From: Pseudomonas fluorescens HK44
Lineage (GTDB): Bacteria > Pseudomonadota > Gammaproteobacteria > Pseudomonadales > Pseudomonadaceae
Assembly (NCBI RefSeq): GCF_000217955.3
Contig: NZ_AFOY02000012.1
Span: 1 to 64,000 of the forward strand
DNA length: 64,000 nt
Reading direction: 5' to 3'
In this document: positions 40,014 to 48,933 of the stretch, piece by piece
Numbering within the stretch: the first letter of the stretch is position 1
How the letters are laid out: the number at the start of each line of letters is the position of its first letter
Notes under the pieces: model-generated
Databases searched by the model: none
What the model was told of the DNA's origin: nothing
The model's input: only the letters and a program-made list of their open reading frames with translations
Translations under genes and position numbers: made by a program

Positions 40014-40341
40014 GAGTCAGGGGGCCGTGGATGAAGGAATGGGCGACTAGAGCCCAGCCTGCACCCTGAGCAGTCAAAGCTCTGTGAGGGGCTTGTCAAA
40101 GAATCGTTAAGCCTGACGGTGCCTTTGACTTTACGAGGACGGTATTTGCCGGGTGTCGGTCGATCAGCAGTGGTGGTGGGGTGAGCGTTAGCGGTGTAAA
40201 GGAGATTAAATGATGTTGAGTAATTAATAAGATGTCGTGAGGATTTTTTTATATTGAAATAACTAACGCCTGCGAAACTATTTTCGCAGGCGTTAGTGTC
40301 TGGATTTTAGCCCGTATTAAAAAGTACCGAACCAGGTCCCA
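40014..40341. other. Spacer with long perfect hairpin, otherwise no gene
   Basis: I see no coding frame. The part from about 40200 to 40262 is AT-rich. A perfect 15-bp inverted repeat with four-base loop (CTAACGCCTGCGAAA/TTTCGCAGGCGTTAG, 40263-40296) lies 46 bases after the stop of the 40342 gene and may end its transcript. Confidence 0.6.
40263..40296 (-). terminator. Probable terminator hairpin after orphan gene
   Basis: A 15-bp perfect stem with loop CTAT. On the minus strand it is followed by TTATTTC, a weak T-run, so termination is probable but not certain. Confidence 0.5.
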
Positions 40342-40647
40342 TCAGGGATTTACAATATTGGCATAGGCTTTGGCCAGCGCCAGCAGTTTGGCTTGGTCAT
40401 CGGCGTCAATGTCGCCATCACCGTCCACATCCTTGTTAACAGTCGTGATATTGAAGGATCGACCGCTATCACTGGAGACCGCGGTGATGAAAATCGAATC
40501 CACCAGTGTTTCGATCTGCACTTCATTCTCCGCATCCCAGCCCGGTTCTTTTCGTGCTAGTTGCATCGAAACTTGTGCTTCCTGTGGACTGATGATGGTC
40601 GGTGCCAGCAGTTGTAGAAAAATGCCGCGTTGATTAAAGAAAGACAT
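40342..40647 (-). CDS. Orphan small protein with calcium-loop (EF-hand/dockerin-like) motif
   Basis: The 101-residue protein has no signal peptide. Its C-terminal third contains NKDVDGDGDIDADDQAKLLAL, in which DVDGDGDIDADD matches a calcium-binding EF-hand or dockerin loop (D-x-D-G-D-G-x-I-D/N-x-x-D). A good ribosome binding site (AAGGA, seven bases before the ATG) supports translation. The upstream stretch to 40800 is AT-rich. I recognise no family for the N-terminal part. Confidence 0.65.
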   Translation of the reverse strand: MSFFNQRGIFLQLLAPTIISPQEAQVSMQLARKEPGWDAENEVQIETLVDSIFITAVSSDSGRSFNITTVNKDVDGDGDIDADDQAKLLALAKAYANIVNP

Positions 40648-40892
40648 TGTTAAATCCTTTTAATGGTTGTCCTATAGGGTGTTGCGTGTGCCAAGGATAA
40701 TACGGGAAACTTTTATCGGATGACCAATGGTTATATGTTTCTCGTTTTTACGCTTATTGGTTGTCTGGCAAGTAGTTATATAAAACAGATAGGGGTTTAA
40801 CTTGGCAGCTTTCGCTAAAGCTGCCGAACGGCACTGGCCTGACAGCGAATCTTTAGATACTGTACGGGTATACAGTCTTGAGGGTTTTCCCA

Positions 40893-41951
40893 ATGTTCAC
40901 GCCCTTGCCACCTCGTGGACGCGGGACCGCCAGCAACCCGCACAATCGCTTTGCACCGAACCGCTCGGTGGCCGAAGACGATGGCTGGTACCAGGAAGCA
41001 CCGCTGACCCAGGGCACCGAGGTGCGTATCGAGACGGCGAAAACCATCATCACCCGCAACAACTCGCCCGACCTGCCCTTCGATCGCTCGATCAATCCCT
41101 ATCGAGGTTGCGAGCACGGCTGCATTTACTGTTATGCACGACCCAGTCATGCCTATTGGGACCTGTCGCCCGGGCTGGATTTCGAAACGAAGCTGATCGC
41201 CAAAAGTAACGCTGCCGACGTGTTGGAGCAGCAACTTTCCAAGCGTGGTTATCAGTGTGCGCCGATCAACCTGGGCTCCAACACCGATCCCTATCAGCCG
41301 ATTGAGCGCGAACACAAAATCACCCGGCGAATTCTCCAGGTGCTGCTGCGTTACCGGCATCCGGTGACGATTATCACCAAGGGCTCGCTGATTCTTCGCG
41401 ATCTGGATCTGCTCAGTGAGTTGGCCGAGCAGCGGCTGGTGGCGGTGATGATCAGCCTGACTAGCCTCGACGACGAGCTCAAGCGCATCCTTGAGCCGCG
41501 AACGCCCGCCCCGAAGGCGCGGTTGCGGGCGATTCGGGTCATGCGTGAGGCCGCGATTCCAGTGGGCGTTTTGTGTTCGCCGATGATCCCGATGATCAAC
41601 GACAGTGAACTGGAAAGCCTGCTGACCGAAGCCCATGCGGCCGGCGCGCAGAGTGCGGCTTACATGATGTTGCGCCTGCCGCTGGAAGTGGCACCGTTGT
41701 TCGAGGAGTGGCTGGCGGCCCACTATCCGCAGCGTGCAGCCCATGTATTGAGCTTGATCCGGCAAAGCCGCGGTGGTGAACTGTATGACAGTCGCTTTGG
41801 CGCTCGCATGCGCGGCGAAGGACCGTTCGCCGATCTGTTGGCGCAACGCTTCGCCAAAACAATAAAACGTCTTGGGCTCAATCAACGTGAAGGCTTCAAC
41901 CTGGACTGCACAGCCTTTTGTCCGCCCGGTGCTCAAATGTCGTTGCTTTAG
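40893..41951 (+). CDS. Radical SAM protein, PA0069/SplB-like family
   Basis: The 352-residue protein has the radical-SAM cluster motif CEHGCIYC (Cys73, Cys77, Cys80) and the NTDPYQPIE block of the SplB-like group. It reduces S-adenosylmethionine to start a radical reaction whose substrate is unknown. The ATG at 40893 has GAGGG eight bases upstream; in-frame sequence before it is not conserved in look. Confidence 0.86.
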   Translation: MFTPLPPRGRGTASNPHNRFAPNRSVAEDDGWYQEAPLTQGTEVRIETAKTIITRNNSPDLPFDRSINPYRGCEHGCIYCYARPSHAYWDLSPGLDFETKLIAKSNAADVLEQQLSKRGYQCAPINLGSNTDPYQPIEREHKITRRILQVLLRYRHPVTIITKGSLILRDLDLLSELAEQRLVAVMISLTSLDDELKRILEPRTPAPKARLRAIRVMREAAIPVGVLCSPMIPMINDSELESLLTEAHAAGAQSAAYMMLRLPLEVAPLFEEWLAAHYPQRAAHVLSLIRQSRGGELYDSRFGARMRGEGPFADLLAQRFAKTIKRLGLNQREGFNLDCTAFCPPGAQMSLL

Positions 41952-42195
41952 CAACAATTGGCCTATGGTTGAGTAGTGGAGAACGCTGGGTGTTGGTACG
42001 CTGGTCACGTTTTTTGTGGCCTGCAACACGGGTTCTAGAGCGGTTTATTCAGTTTGATTTAAGTTTCGGTGGTTACCTTGTTCATCGAGTGACTGGATGG
42101 TCACTGATCGGTGATCTGGATGTTTTCTAACCAGTCGCTGGCTTTATCCCAGGTAAATCGGGAAAATTTCCCTACTCCGTCAAAGAGGATGAATC

Positions 42196-42927
42196 ATGAG
42201 TGACAAGGATAAACAGCCGTTGGCTGCGTCGGCTTCCGCCCTCCCTGTGGCTGAAAGCGCCGATGCAGCGCTGCAGCATATCGTTGACGGCTTTTTACAC
42301 TTCCACCACGAGGTCTTCCCGCAACAGGAAGAACTCTTCAAGAAACTCGCCACGGCTCAGCAGCCCAGAGCGATGTTCATTGCGTGCGCGGACTCTCGCA
42401 TCGTTCCCGAATTGATTACCCAAAGCGCTCCCGGCGATCTGTTTGTCACCCGCAACGTTGGCAACGTAGTGCCGCCCTATGGCCAGATGAACGGCGGGGT
42501 TTCCACGGCCATTGAATACGCGGTGCTGGCCCTTGGCGTGCAGCACATCATTATTTGCGGACACTCCGATTGCGGCGCCATGCGGGCTGTACTCAATCCG
42601 CAAAGCCTGGAAAAAATGCCCACAGTCAAAGCCTGGCTGCGTCACGCCGAAGTGGCAAAAACCATGGTCCAGGAGAACTGCCATTGCGCTGACGAAAACG
42701 AAAGCATGCAGGTGCTTACCGAAGAAAACGTCATCGCCCAGTTGCAGCATTTGCGCACTCACCCTTCAGTGGCCTCGCGCATGGCCAACGGTCAGCTGTT
42801 TATCCATGGCTGGGTCTACAGCATCGAAACCAGCGAAATCAAAGCCTACGACGCGGATAAGGGCTGCTTCCTGCCTCTGGACGGCAGTCATCCGATTCCC
42901 GTGGCGACACCTAAAGCGCGCTTCTAA
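42196..42927 (+). CDS. Beta-carbonic anhydrase
   Basis: The 243-residue zinc enzyme interconverts CO2 and bicarbonate. The ligands Cys64 and Asp66 with Arg68 (CADSR) and His123, Cys126 (HSDC) are complete. In other pseudomonads this gene is followed by a SulP-type bicarbonate transporter; here only a short STAS remnant follows. Confidence 0.94.
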   Translation: MSDKDKQPLAASASALPVAESADAALQHIVDGFLHFHHEVFPQQEELFKKLATAQQPRAMFIACADSRIVPELITQSAPGDLFVTRNVGNVVPPYGQMNGGVSTAIEYAVLALGVQHIIICGHSDCGAMRAVLNPQSLEKMPTVKAWLRHAEVAKTMVQENCHCADENESMQVLTEENVIAQLQHLRTHPSVASRMANGQLFIHGWVYSIETSEIKAYDADKGCFLPLDGSHPIPVATPKARF

Positions 42928-42942
42928 TTCCTCCTAAACACC

Positions 42943-43152
42943 TTGTCTGGTCAGGCCAGGGGGGCTATTCCGGCGGGCGCGACGGTGCATGTGCCGCTCA
43001 ATAATTTGAGTTACATCGACCACTCATGTCTGGAGTTGCTTGAGGAATGGGGGCGGGCCAATGCGGCGAAGGGGTCGAAGCTATTGATTGAAGCGCCGGC
43101 TGGAGGGGCGATTGCGGACGACCGTGGGAGTGGGGTCTTAGTGATGCGCTGA
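42943..43152 (+). pseudogene. STAS-domain remnant of a SulP bicarbonate transporter
   Basis: The frame encodes about 69 residues whose middle (VHVPLNNLSYIDHSCLELLEEWG) matches the C-terminal STAS domain of SulP permeases. It has no membrane segments and no credible start; the transporter's 450 or so N-terminal residues are gone. Its place right after the beta-carbonic anhydrase is where the full SulP gene normally lies. The last part (AGGAIADDRG) looks degraded. Confidence 0.7.
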
Positions 43153-43153
43153 C

Positions 43154-43300
43154 TGTGGCGAGCGGGCTTGTCGGAACGCCGCACCGCCCCGTTCTGTTAC
43201 GCAGCAGCCGCAAACCTGTGCGTGCAGATATCAGGAGAAGCGAGGGCCGCTTCGCGGCCCAAAGGGGCGGTGCGGCGTTCCGACAAGCCCCCTCGCCACA
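43154..43300. repeat. Composite REPIN-type paired palindrome
   Basis: Outer arms GTGGCGAGCGGGCTTGTCGG and its near inverse CGACAAGCCCCCTCGCCACA, then inner GAACGCCGCACCGCCCC and inverse. The CGGAACGCCGC element is shared with the repeat at 52856-52959, so this copy mixes two types. Confidence 0.82.
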
Positions 43301-43315
43301 GGGGTGTGTTCAGAC

Positions 43316-43966
43316 TCAGGCAGCCGGCTGATCCAGTTCCAGGCCTACGCCCAGCTGGCGCGACAGGCATGGCCAGCGCTTCCAGGCGGCACCGGTGTCC
43401 GGGCTGTTGAGTTTTTCCCGGTAGGCTTCGACGGACTCCAGCGCGAAGCTTTCTTCGTTCAGCATCTCATCAACGGCGTGATGCACGGCCTCATCCAGTT
43501 GATTGGCGAAGTCCTCGCCGATCAGTTGGTGGGCAATCAGGTTGGCGACAGTCATGTCCAATGGGATCAGTGGCTGGCCGAAATGTTTGATGTAGAGGTC
43601 GTTAACCTCTTCTACCAGGCGATGTGCCAGGTAGGCTTCGTCCAGCAGGCCATCCAGGCCTTCGTGACCGGCCATGATTGCCGGTGGCTGGAGGAAGAAC
43701 TGCTCGGCGATTTTCAGCACCGGTTTGATCTGCGACTCGATCCCCGCTTCGCGCGCTACCTCATTGGCGGCGTCAAGCAAGTCCGGCACTTGTTCTATAT
43801 AAGCGGTGACAAAACGGGTCATCACGCCCTTGGCGTCGATGTCTGGCAATTGAATGGCTGAATGCAGGTGCGGCAATTGGACTTCCAGCTGACGGGTCAG
43901 CTGACCGGTTTCGGCTTCATGTTGTTGGGCACGTTGAATCTGCTCGCGCAATGCGGCGGTGTTCAT
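43316..43966 (-). CDS. Conserved hypothetical protein next to cox genes
   Basis: The 216-residue protein is mainly helical, acidic and without signal peptide or membrane segments. It has a run of conserved helical blocks (for example PLDMTVANLIAHQLIG). A gene of this type lies at the same place before coxB in other pseudomonads. I recognise no functional family. The ATG at 43966 fits a nearby CAGGA-like site. Confidence 0.78.
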   Translation of the reverse strand: MNTAALREQIQRAQQHEAETGQLTRQLEVQLPHLHSAIQLPDIDAKGVMTRFVTAYIEQVPDLLDAANEVAREAGIESQIKPVLKIAEQFFLQPPAIMAGHEGLDGLLDEAYLAHRLVEEVNDLYIKHFGQPLIPLDMTVANLIAHQLIGEDFANQLDEAVHHAVDEMLNEESFALESVEAYREKLNSPDTGAAWKRWPCLSRQLGVGLELDQPAA

Positions 43967-44339
43967 GAAAACTCCAGGAAACGAATGCAAGGAAATAGGG
44001 GAAGACATAAGTTAGCCTGCTTATACAAGTGGCTAAGACGTATTTGTCATAATTGTTTCACCTTTGATGCCACTGCGTTATATCGATTTGCCATCACCGA
44101 TCCCACATCCTTCTCCATCCGTGGCCTGTGGCGCAAGTGTCAGGTGTTTCAGCTCATTTACGCCATCGCGTTGCGGGGTCGCACTCGCTGTCTATACTCG
44201 GATCTGAATGGAGTTAGCTGATGACGCCCGACTGCGTAGGCAGCAAGGCCCGGCGATTCAAGTTCGTAGTCTGAAAAAGCCGCTCCCTTGCCGTCGGTGT
44301 TAGCCGGCGGGATAACAAGAACGATAAGGGGAACCCGCA
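43967..44339. other. Promoter and leader region before coxB
   Basis: I see no gene here. The 373-base gap between the divergent hypothetical gene and coxB must hold promoters for both. A GGGGAA ribosome binding site lies just before coxB. No clear regulator box is visible to me. Confidence 0.5.
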
Positions 44340-45467
44340 ATGATGCGACATCCACATGTCTGGATGGGCCTCCTGTTGTGGTCGATTTTCGGTCAGGCGC
44401 AAGCGGCCTGGACTGTGAATATGGCGCCTGGAGCGACTGAAGTCAGTCACGCAGTATTCGATCTGCATATGACCATTTTCTGGATCTGTGTGGTGATCGG
44501 CATCATCGTTTTCGGCGTCATGTTCTGGTCGATGATGGTCCATCGGCGCTCCACCGGGCAGGTGGCCGCAAAATTCCATGAAAGTACGACGGTCGAGATT
44601 CTCTGGACCGTGGTGCCTTTCATCATTCTGGTGGCCATGGCCGTCCCGGCGACCGCGACTCTGATCAAGATGTACGACACCAGTGAGCCGGATATCGATA
44701 TCCAGATCACCGGTTATCAGTGGAAGTGGCATTACAAATACCTGGGTCAGGACGTCGAGTTCTTCAGCAACCTGGCCACCCCGCAAGAGCAAATCCACAA
44801 CAAGAGCGCCAAAGGCGAAAATTACCTGCTGGAAGTGGATCAGCCGCTGGTGCTGCCGACCGGTGCCAAGGTGCGCTTTCTGGTGACCTCTGCCGACGTT
44901 ATCCACTCGTGGTGGGTGCCGGCGTTTGCGGTCAAGCGCGATGCGATTCCCGGGTTCGTCAACGAAGCCTGGACCCGCGTAGACAAGCCCGGCATCTACC
45001 GTGGCCAGTGCGCCGAATTGTGCGGCAAGGACCATGGCTTCATGCCGATTGTGGTCGATGTCAAAACCCAGGCCGACTACGACACCTGGCTGACCGAGCG
45101 CAAAGCCGATGCCGCCAAGCTCAAGGAGCTGACCAGCAAAGAGTGGACCTTGGACGAGCTGAAGGAGCGTGGCGACAAGATTTATCACACCACCTGCGCT
45201 GCCTGTCACCAGCCTGAAGGCCAGGGTATGCCACCGCTGTTCCCGGCACTCAAAGGTTCGCCCATCGCGACCGGGCCAATAGAGGACCACCTGCACCGTG
45301 TGTTTTTCGGCAAACCCGGCACCGCCATGGCGGCATTCGGCAAACAGCTGTCGGAAGTCGATATCGCCGCCGTCGTAACCTACGAGCGAAATGCCTGGGG
45401 CAACAACAAAGGCGACATGGTCACCCCTAAAGACGTACTGGCCCTCAAACAGGCGGCAAGCAAATGA
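44340..45467 (+). CDS. coxB: Cytochrome c oxidase subunit II with fused cytochrome c domain
   Basis: The 375-residue subunit has a signal peptide, two membrane helices (about 42-65 and 82-105), and the periplasmic CuA domain with Cys224 and Cys228 (CAELCGKDHGFM). A C-terminal cytochrome c domain carries CAACH (286-290). This is the caa3 layout, in which electrons enter via the fused haem c. It begins the oxidase operon. Confidence 0.96.
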   Translation: MMRHPHVWMGLLLWSIFGQAQAAWTVNMAPGATEVSHAVFDLHMTIFWICVVIGIIVFGVMFWSMMVHRRSTGQVAAKFHESTTVEILWTVVPFIILVAMAVPATATLIKMYDTSEPDIDIQITGYQWKWHYKYLGQDVEFFSNLATPQEQIHNKSAKGENYLLEVDQPLVLPTGAKVRFLVTSADVIHSWWVPAFAVKRDAIPGFVNEAWTRVDKPGIYRGQCAELCGKDHGFMPIVVDVKTQADYDTWLTERKADAAKLKELTSKEWTLDELKERGDKIYHTTCAACHQPEGQGMPPLFPALKGSPIATGPIEDHLHRVFFGKPGTAMAAFGKQLSEVDIAAVVTYERNAWGNNKGDMVTPKDVLALKQAASK

Positions 45468-45549
45468 CCCGGTCTATTGCGTGTTCCCTTGAACGCTTGG
45501 GGCTAACCACCCCGAGCCGCCCAGCCCACCCGTTTGCAGGAGACAGGCC

Positions 45550-47145
45550 ATGAATGCTGTGAACGATGACCACGGTCATGCAATCGTCGACAACCATGTC
45601 CACGGTCCGGCCAAGGGCCTGATGCGCTGGGTGCTGACCACCAACCACAAAGACATCGGCACGCTGTACCTGTGGTTCAGCTTCATGATGTTCCTGCTGG
45701 GCGGCTCGTTCGCCATGGTGATTCGCGCCGAATTGTTCCAGCCCGGACTGCAGATCGTCGAACCGGCGTTCTTCAATCAGATGACCACCATGCACGGTCT
45801 GGTGATGGTCTTCGGTGCGGTGATGCCGGCGTTTGTCGGCCTCGCCAACTGGATGATCCCGCTGATGATCGGCGCGCCGGACATGGCCCTGCCGCGGATG
45901 AACAACTTCAGCTTCTGGCTGTTGCCGGCAGCGTTCCTGCTGCTGGTGTCGACGCTGTTCATGCCGGGTGGCGGACCGAACTTCGGCTGGACCTTCTACG
46001 CTCCGCTATCGACGACCTACGCACCGGAAAGCGTGACCTTCTTCATCTTTGCGATCCACCTGATGGGTATCAGTTCGATCATGGGGGCGATCAACGTGAT
46101 CGCCACCATCCTCAACCTGCGTGCGCCGGGCATGACCCTGATGAAAATGCCGCTGTTCGTCTGGACCTGGCTGATCACCGCGTTCCTGTTGATCGCGGTG
46201 ATGCCGGTGCTGGCGGGTTGCGTGACCATGATGCTGATGGACATCCACTTCGGCACCAGCTTTTTCAGCGCTGCCGGTGGCGGTGATCCGGTGCTGTTCC
46301 AGCACGTGTTCTGGTTCTTCGGTCACCCCGAGGTGTACATCATGATCCTGCCGGCGTTCGGTGCCGTCAGCTCGATCATTCCGACCTTCGCGCGCAAGCC
46401 ACTGTTCGGCTACACCTCGATGGTCTACGCCACGGCGAGTATTGCCTTCCTGTCGTTCATCGTCTGGGCGCACCACATGTTCGTGGTCGGCATCCCGCTG
46501 GTGGGCGAGCTGTTCTTCATGTACGCGACGCTGCTGATCGCGGTGCCGACCGGGGTCAAGGTGTTCAACTGGGTCAGCACCATGTGGCAAGGCTCGCTGA
46601 CTTTCGAGACGCCGATGCTGTTTGCCGTGGCGTTCGTGATCCTGTTCTCCATTGGCGGGTTCTCCGGGTTGATGCTGGCCATCGCTCCGGCGGACTTCCA
46701 GTACCAGGACACCTACTTCGTGGTCGCGCACTTCCACTACGTGCTGGTGCCGGGGGCGATCTTCGGGATCTTTGCTTCGGCCTACTACTGGATGCCGAAA
46801 TGGACCGGCCACATGTATGACGAAACCCTCGGCAAGTTGCATTTCTGGCTGTCGTTCATCGGCATGAACATGGCCTTCTTCCCGATGCACTTCGTCGGGT
46901 TAGCGGGTATGCCGCGGCGGATTCCGGACTACAACCTGCAATTCGCCGACTTCAACATGGTGTCGTCGATTGGCGCGTTCACCTTCGGGGCGACGCAGAT
47001 TTTCTTCCTGTTCATCGTGATCAAGACCATTCGCGGTGGCCCTGCGGCCCCGGCGAAACCTTGGGAGGGAGCAGAAGGCCTGGAGTGGAGCGTGCCGTCG
47101 CCGGCGCCGTATCACACCTTTGTCACGCCACCGGAAGTGAAATGA
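45550..47145 (+). CDS. coxA: Cytochrome c oxidase subunit I
   Basis: The 531-residue catalytic subunit has twelve membrane helices and holds haem a and the haem a3-CuB centre. Conserved stretches with the histidine ligands are present (MTTMHGLVMVFG, FFGHPEVYIMILP, WAHHMF, YFVVAHFHYV). The N-terminus is slightly histidine-rich. Confidence 0.98.
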   Translation: MNAVNDDHGHAIVDNHVHGPAKGLMRWVLTTNHKDIGTLYLWFSFMMFLLGGSFAMVIRAELFQPGLQIVEPAFFNQMTTMHGLVMVFGAVMPAFVGLANWMIPLMIGAPDMALPRMNNFSFWLLPAAFLLLVSTLFMPGGGPNFGWTFYAPLSTTYAPESVTFFIFAIHLMGISSIMGAINVIATILNLRAPGMTLMKMPLFVWTWLITAFLLIAVMPVLAGCVTMMLMDIHFGTSFFSAAGGGDPVLFQHVFWFFGHPEVYIMILPAFGAVSSIIPTFARKPLFGYTSMVYATASIAFLSFIVWAHHMFVVGIPLVGELFFMYATLLIAVPTGVKVFNWVSTMWQGSLTFETPMLFAVAFVILFSIGGFSGLMLAIAPADFQYQDTYFVVAHFHYVLVPGAIFGIFASAYYWMPKWTGHMYDETLGKLHFWLSFIGMNMAFFPMHFVGLAGMPRRIPDYNLQFADFNMVSSIGAFTFGATQIFFLFIVIKTIRGGPAAPAKPWEGAEGLEWSVPSPAPYHTFVTPPEVK

Positions 47146-47172
47146 ACGTTATAGCCGCTGAGGCCCGCCGTC

Positions 47173-47730
47173 ATGGCTGACTCTATTTCCATGAAGAAGC
47201 TGGTCACCCGGCTGCTGTTGGTGGTGGCCAGCATGTTTGTCTTCGGGTTTGTCCTGGTACCGATTTACGACGTGATGTGCAAGGCGTTCGGCATCAACGG
47301 CAAAACCGCCGGGCAGTACGAAGGCGAGCAGGTGGTCGACACGTCGCGGCAAATCCGCGTGCAGTTTCTGTCGACCAACGCCGTGGACATGGTCTGGGAG
47401 TTTTATCCCAAGGCCGACGACATGGTGATCAATCCGGGGGCGGTGAACGAGATGATCTTCGTCGCCCGCAATCCTACCGATCACCCAATGAGCGCGCAGG
47501 CGATACCGAGCATTTCTCCAGGCGACTCAGCGGTGTATTTCCACAAGACCGAGTGCTTCTGCTTCACCCAGCAGGTGCTGCAACCCGGTGAACGAATCGA
47601 AATGCCCGTCCGTTTCATCGTTGACCGTGAGATTTCCAAGGATGTGAAGCACCTGACGCTGGCTTACACGCTGTTCGATATCACCGCACGTCATCCCCCG
47701 GTCGTGGCCAACACCAATGCCGGTCCTTGA
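47173..47730 (+). CDS. ctaG: Cytochrome c oxidase assembly protein CtaG (Cox11)
   Basis: The 185-residue inner-membrane copper chaperone delivers Cu to the CuB site of subunit I. One N-terminal membrane helix (about 10-30) precedes the periplasmic Cox11 fold, and the copper motif is CFCF in ECFCFTQQ. It lies 27 bases after coxA. Confidence 0.94.
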   Translation: MADSISMKKLVTRLLLVVASMFVFGFVLVPIYDVMCKAFGINGKTAGQYEGEQVVDTSRQIRVQFLSTNAVDMVWEFYPKADDMVINPGAVNEMIFVARNPTDHPMSAQAIPSISPGDSAVYFHKTECFCFTQQVLQPGERIEMPVRFIVDREISKDVKHLTLAYTLFDITARHPPVVANTNAGP

Positions 47731-47764
47731 GACGTACAAGCGTGCCCGATAAGGAGAACAATAA

Positions 47765-48652
47765 ATGGCAACTCATGAACACTATTACGTTCCCGCCCAG
47801 AGCAAATGGCCGATCATTGCCACGATCGGCATGTTCGTCACGGTGTTTGGCCTGGCCACCTGGTTCAACGATCTCAAGGCAGCGCGCCCGGAATCCCACG
47901 GCCCGCTGATCTTTTTCGTTGGCGGTCTGTTGCTGGCCTACATGCTGTTCGGCTGGTTCGGCACGGTGATCAAGGAAAGCCGCGCGGGGTTGTATAGCTC
48001 GCAGCTCGATCGCTCGTTCCGTTGGGGCATGAGCTGGTTCATTTTCTCCGAGGTAATGTTCTTCATCGCCTTCTTCGGTGCGCTGTTCTACGTGCGCAAC
48101 CTGTCCGGGCCGTGGCTCGGTGGTGAGGGCGGCAAGGGCATCGCGCACATGCTCTGGCCGAACTTCCAGTTCGCCTGGCCGCTGCTGCACACCCCTGACC
48201 CGACACTCTTCCCGCCGCCCAAGGAAGTCATTAGTCCCTGGGGCTTGCCGCTGCTGAACACGGTGTTGCTGGTGAGCTCCAGCGTCACGGTGACCATCGC
48301 CCACCATGCCTTGAAAAAGGGCCATCGCGGTGCACTGAAGCTCTGGCTGGCGCTGACGGTACTGCTGGGCTGTGCGTTCCTCAGCTTCCAGGCCAAGGAA
48401 TACATCCACGCCTATCACGAGCTGGGACTGACCCTGGGCTCAGGCGTGTATGGCGCGACCTTCTTCATGCTGACCGGTTTCCACGGCGCTCACGTGACCA
48501 TCGGCACGATCATCCTGTTCGTGATGCTGATGCGGATCATGCGTGGGCATTTCGATGGCGATCACCAGTTCGGCTTCGAGGCGGCCAGTTGGTATTGGCA
48601 CTTCGTCGATGTGGTGTGGATTGGCCTGTTTGTCTTCGTTTACGTGCTTTGA
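47765..48652 (+). CDS. coxC: Cytochrome c oxidase subunit III
   Basis: The 295-residue subunit has seven membrane helices; SEVMFFIAFFGALFY and GFHGAHVTIGT with the later WYWHFVDVVWIGLF are typical. It stabilises the oxidase core. AAGGAG lies before the ATG. Confidence 0.97.
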   Translation: MATHEHYYVPAQSKWPIIATIGMFVTVFGLATWFNDLKAARPESHGPLIFFVGGLLLAYMLFGWFGTVIKESRAGLYSSQLDRSFRWGMSWFIFSEVMFFIAFFGALFYVRNLSGPWLGGEGGKGIAHMLWPNFQFAWPLLHTPDPTLFPPPKEVISPWGLPLLNTVLLVSSSVTVTIAHHALKKGHRGALKLWLALTVLLGCAFLSFQAKEYIHAYHELGLTLGSGVYGATFFMLTGFHGAHVTIGTIILFVMLMRIMRGHFDGDHQFGFEAASWYWHFVDVVWIGLFVFVYVL

Positions 48653-48660
48653 GGCGGCAC

Positions 48661-48864
48661 TTACCAGGGGGCGCTGGACACCAGCTGGCCGCTGAAGAAT
48701 CCCCAGGCAATCAAGCCGACGGTGATGGCAGCCAGGCCGACACGAACACTCAGGGCGGTGACCAGGCGTTTTGAGCTGCTGTCGTCCTTGACCAGAAAAA
48801 ACAGGCCGCTGAACAGGCTGACAACCGTGGCAATCAGCATCAGGACGATGGCTGCTTTGAGCAT
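48661..48864 (-). CDS. DUF2909 twin transmembrane protein
   Basis: The 67-residue protein has two hydrophobic helices (about 3-25 and 40-62) joined by a charged loop DDSSSKR. It sits on the opposite strand inside the cox cluster, as in other pseudomonads. It may assist oxidase assembly, but no role is known. Confidence 0.85.
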   Translation of the reverse strand: MLKAAIVLMLIATVVSLFSGLFFLVKDDSSSKRLVTALSVRVGLAAITVGLIAWGFFSGQLVSSAPW

Positions 48865-48933
48865 GGTGAGACTCCGGGGGAATGCAATGTACTTGAGTAT
48901 AGCGACCCTGTTTATCTACTTTTCGGCGAAGCC

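Noticed and set aside
46006..46890. 294-codon minus-strand frame opposite coxA
   Set aside because: Very rich in His, Asp and Arg, the typical antisense of a membrane protein; no start signal.
48661..48864. Considered the small minus-strand frame inside the cox cluster as a shadow
   Set aside because: The rejection was withdrawn: it lies between coxC and SURF1, not opposite a gene, has two clean membrane helices and occurs in other Pseudomonas cox clusters, so it is kept as a gene.
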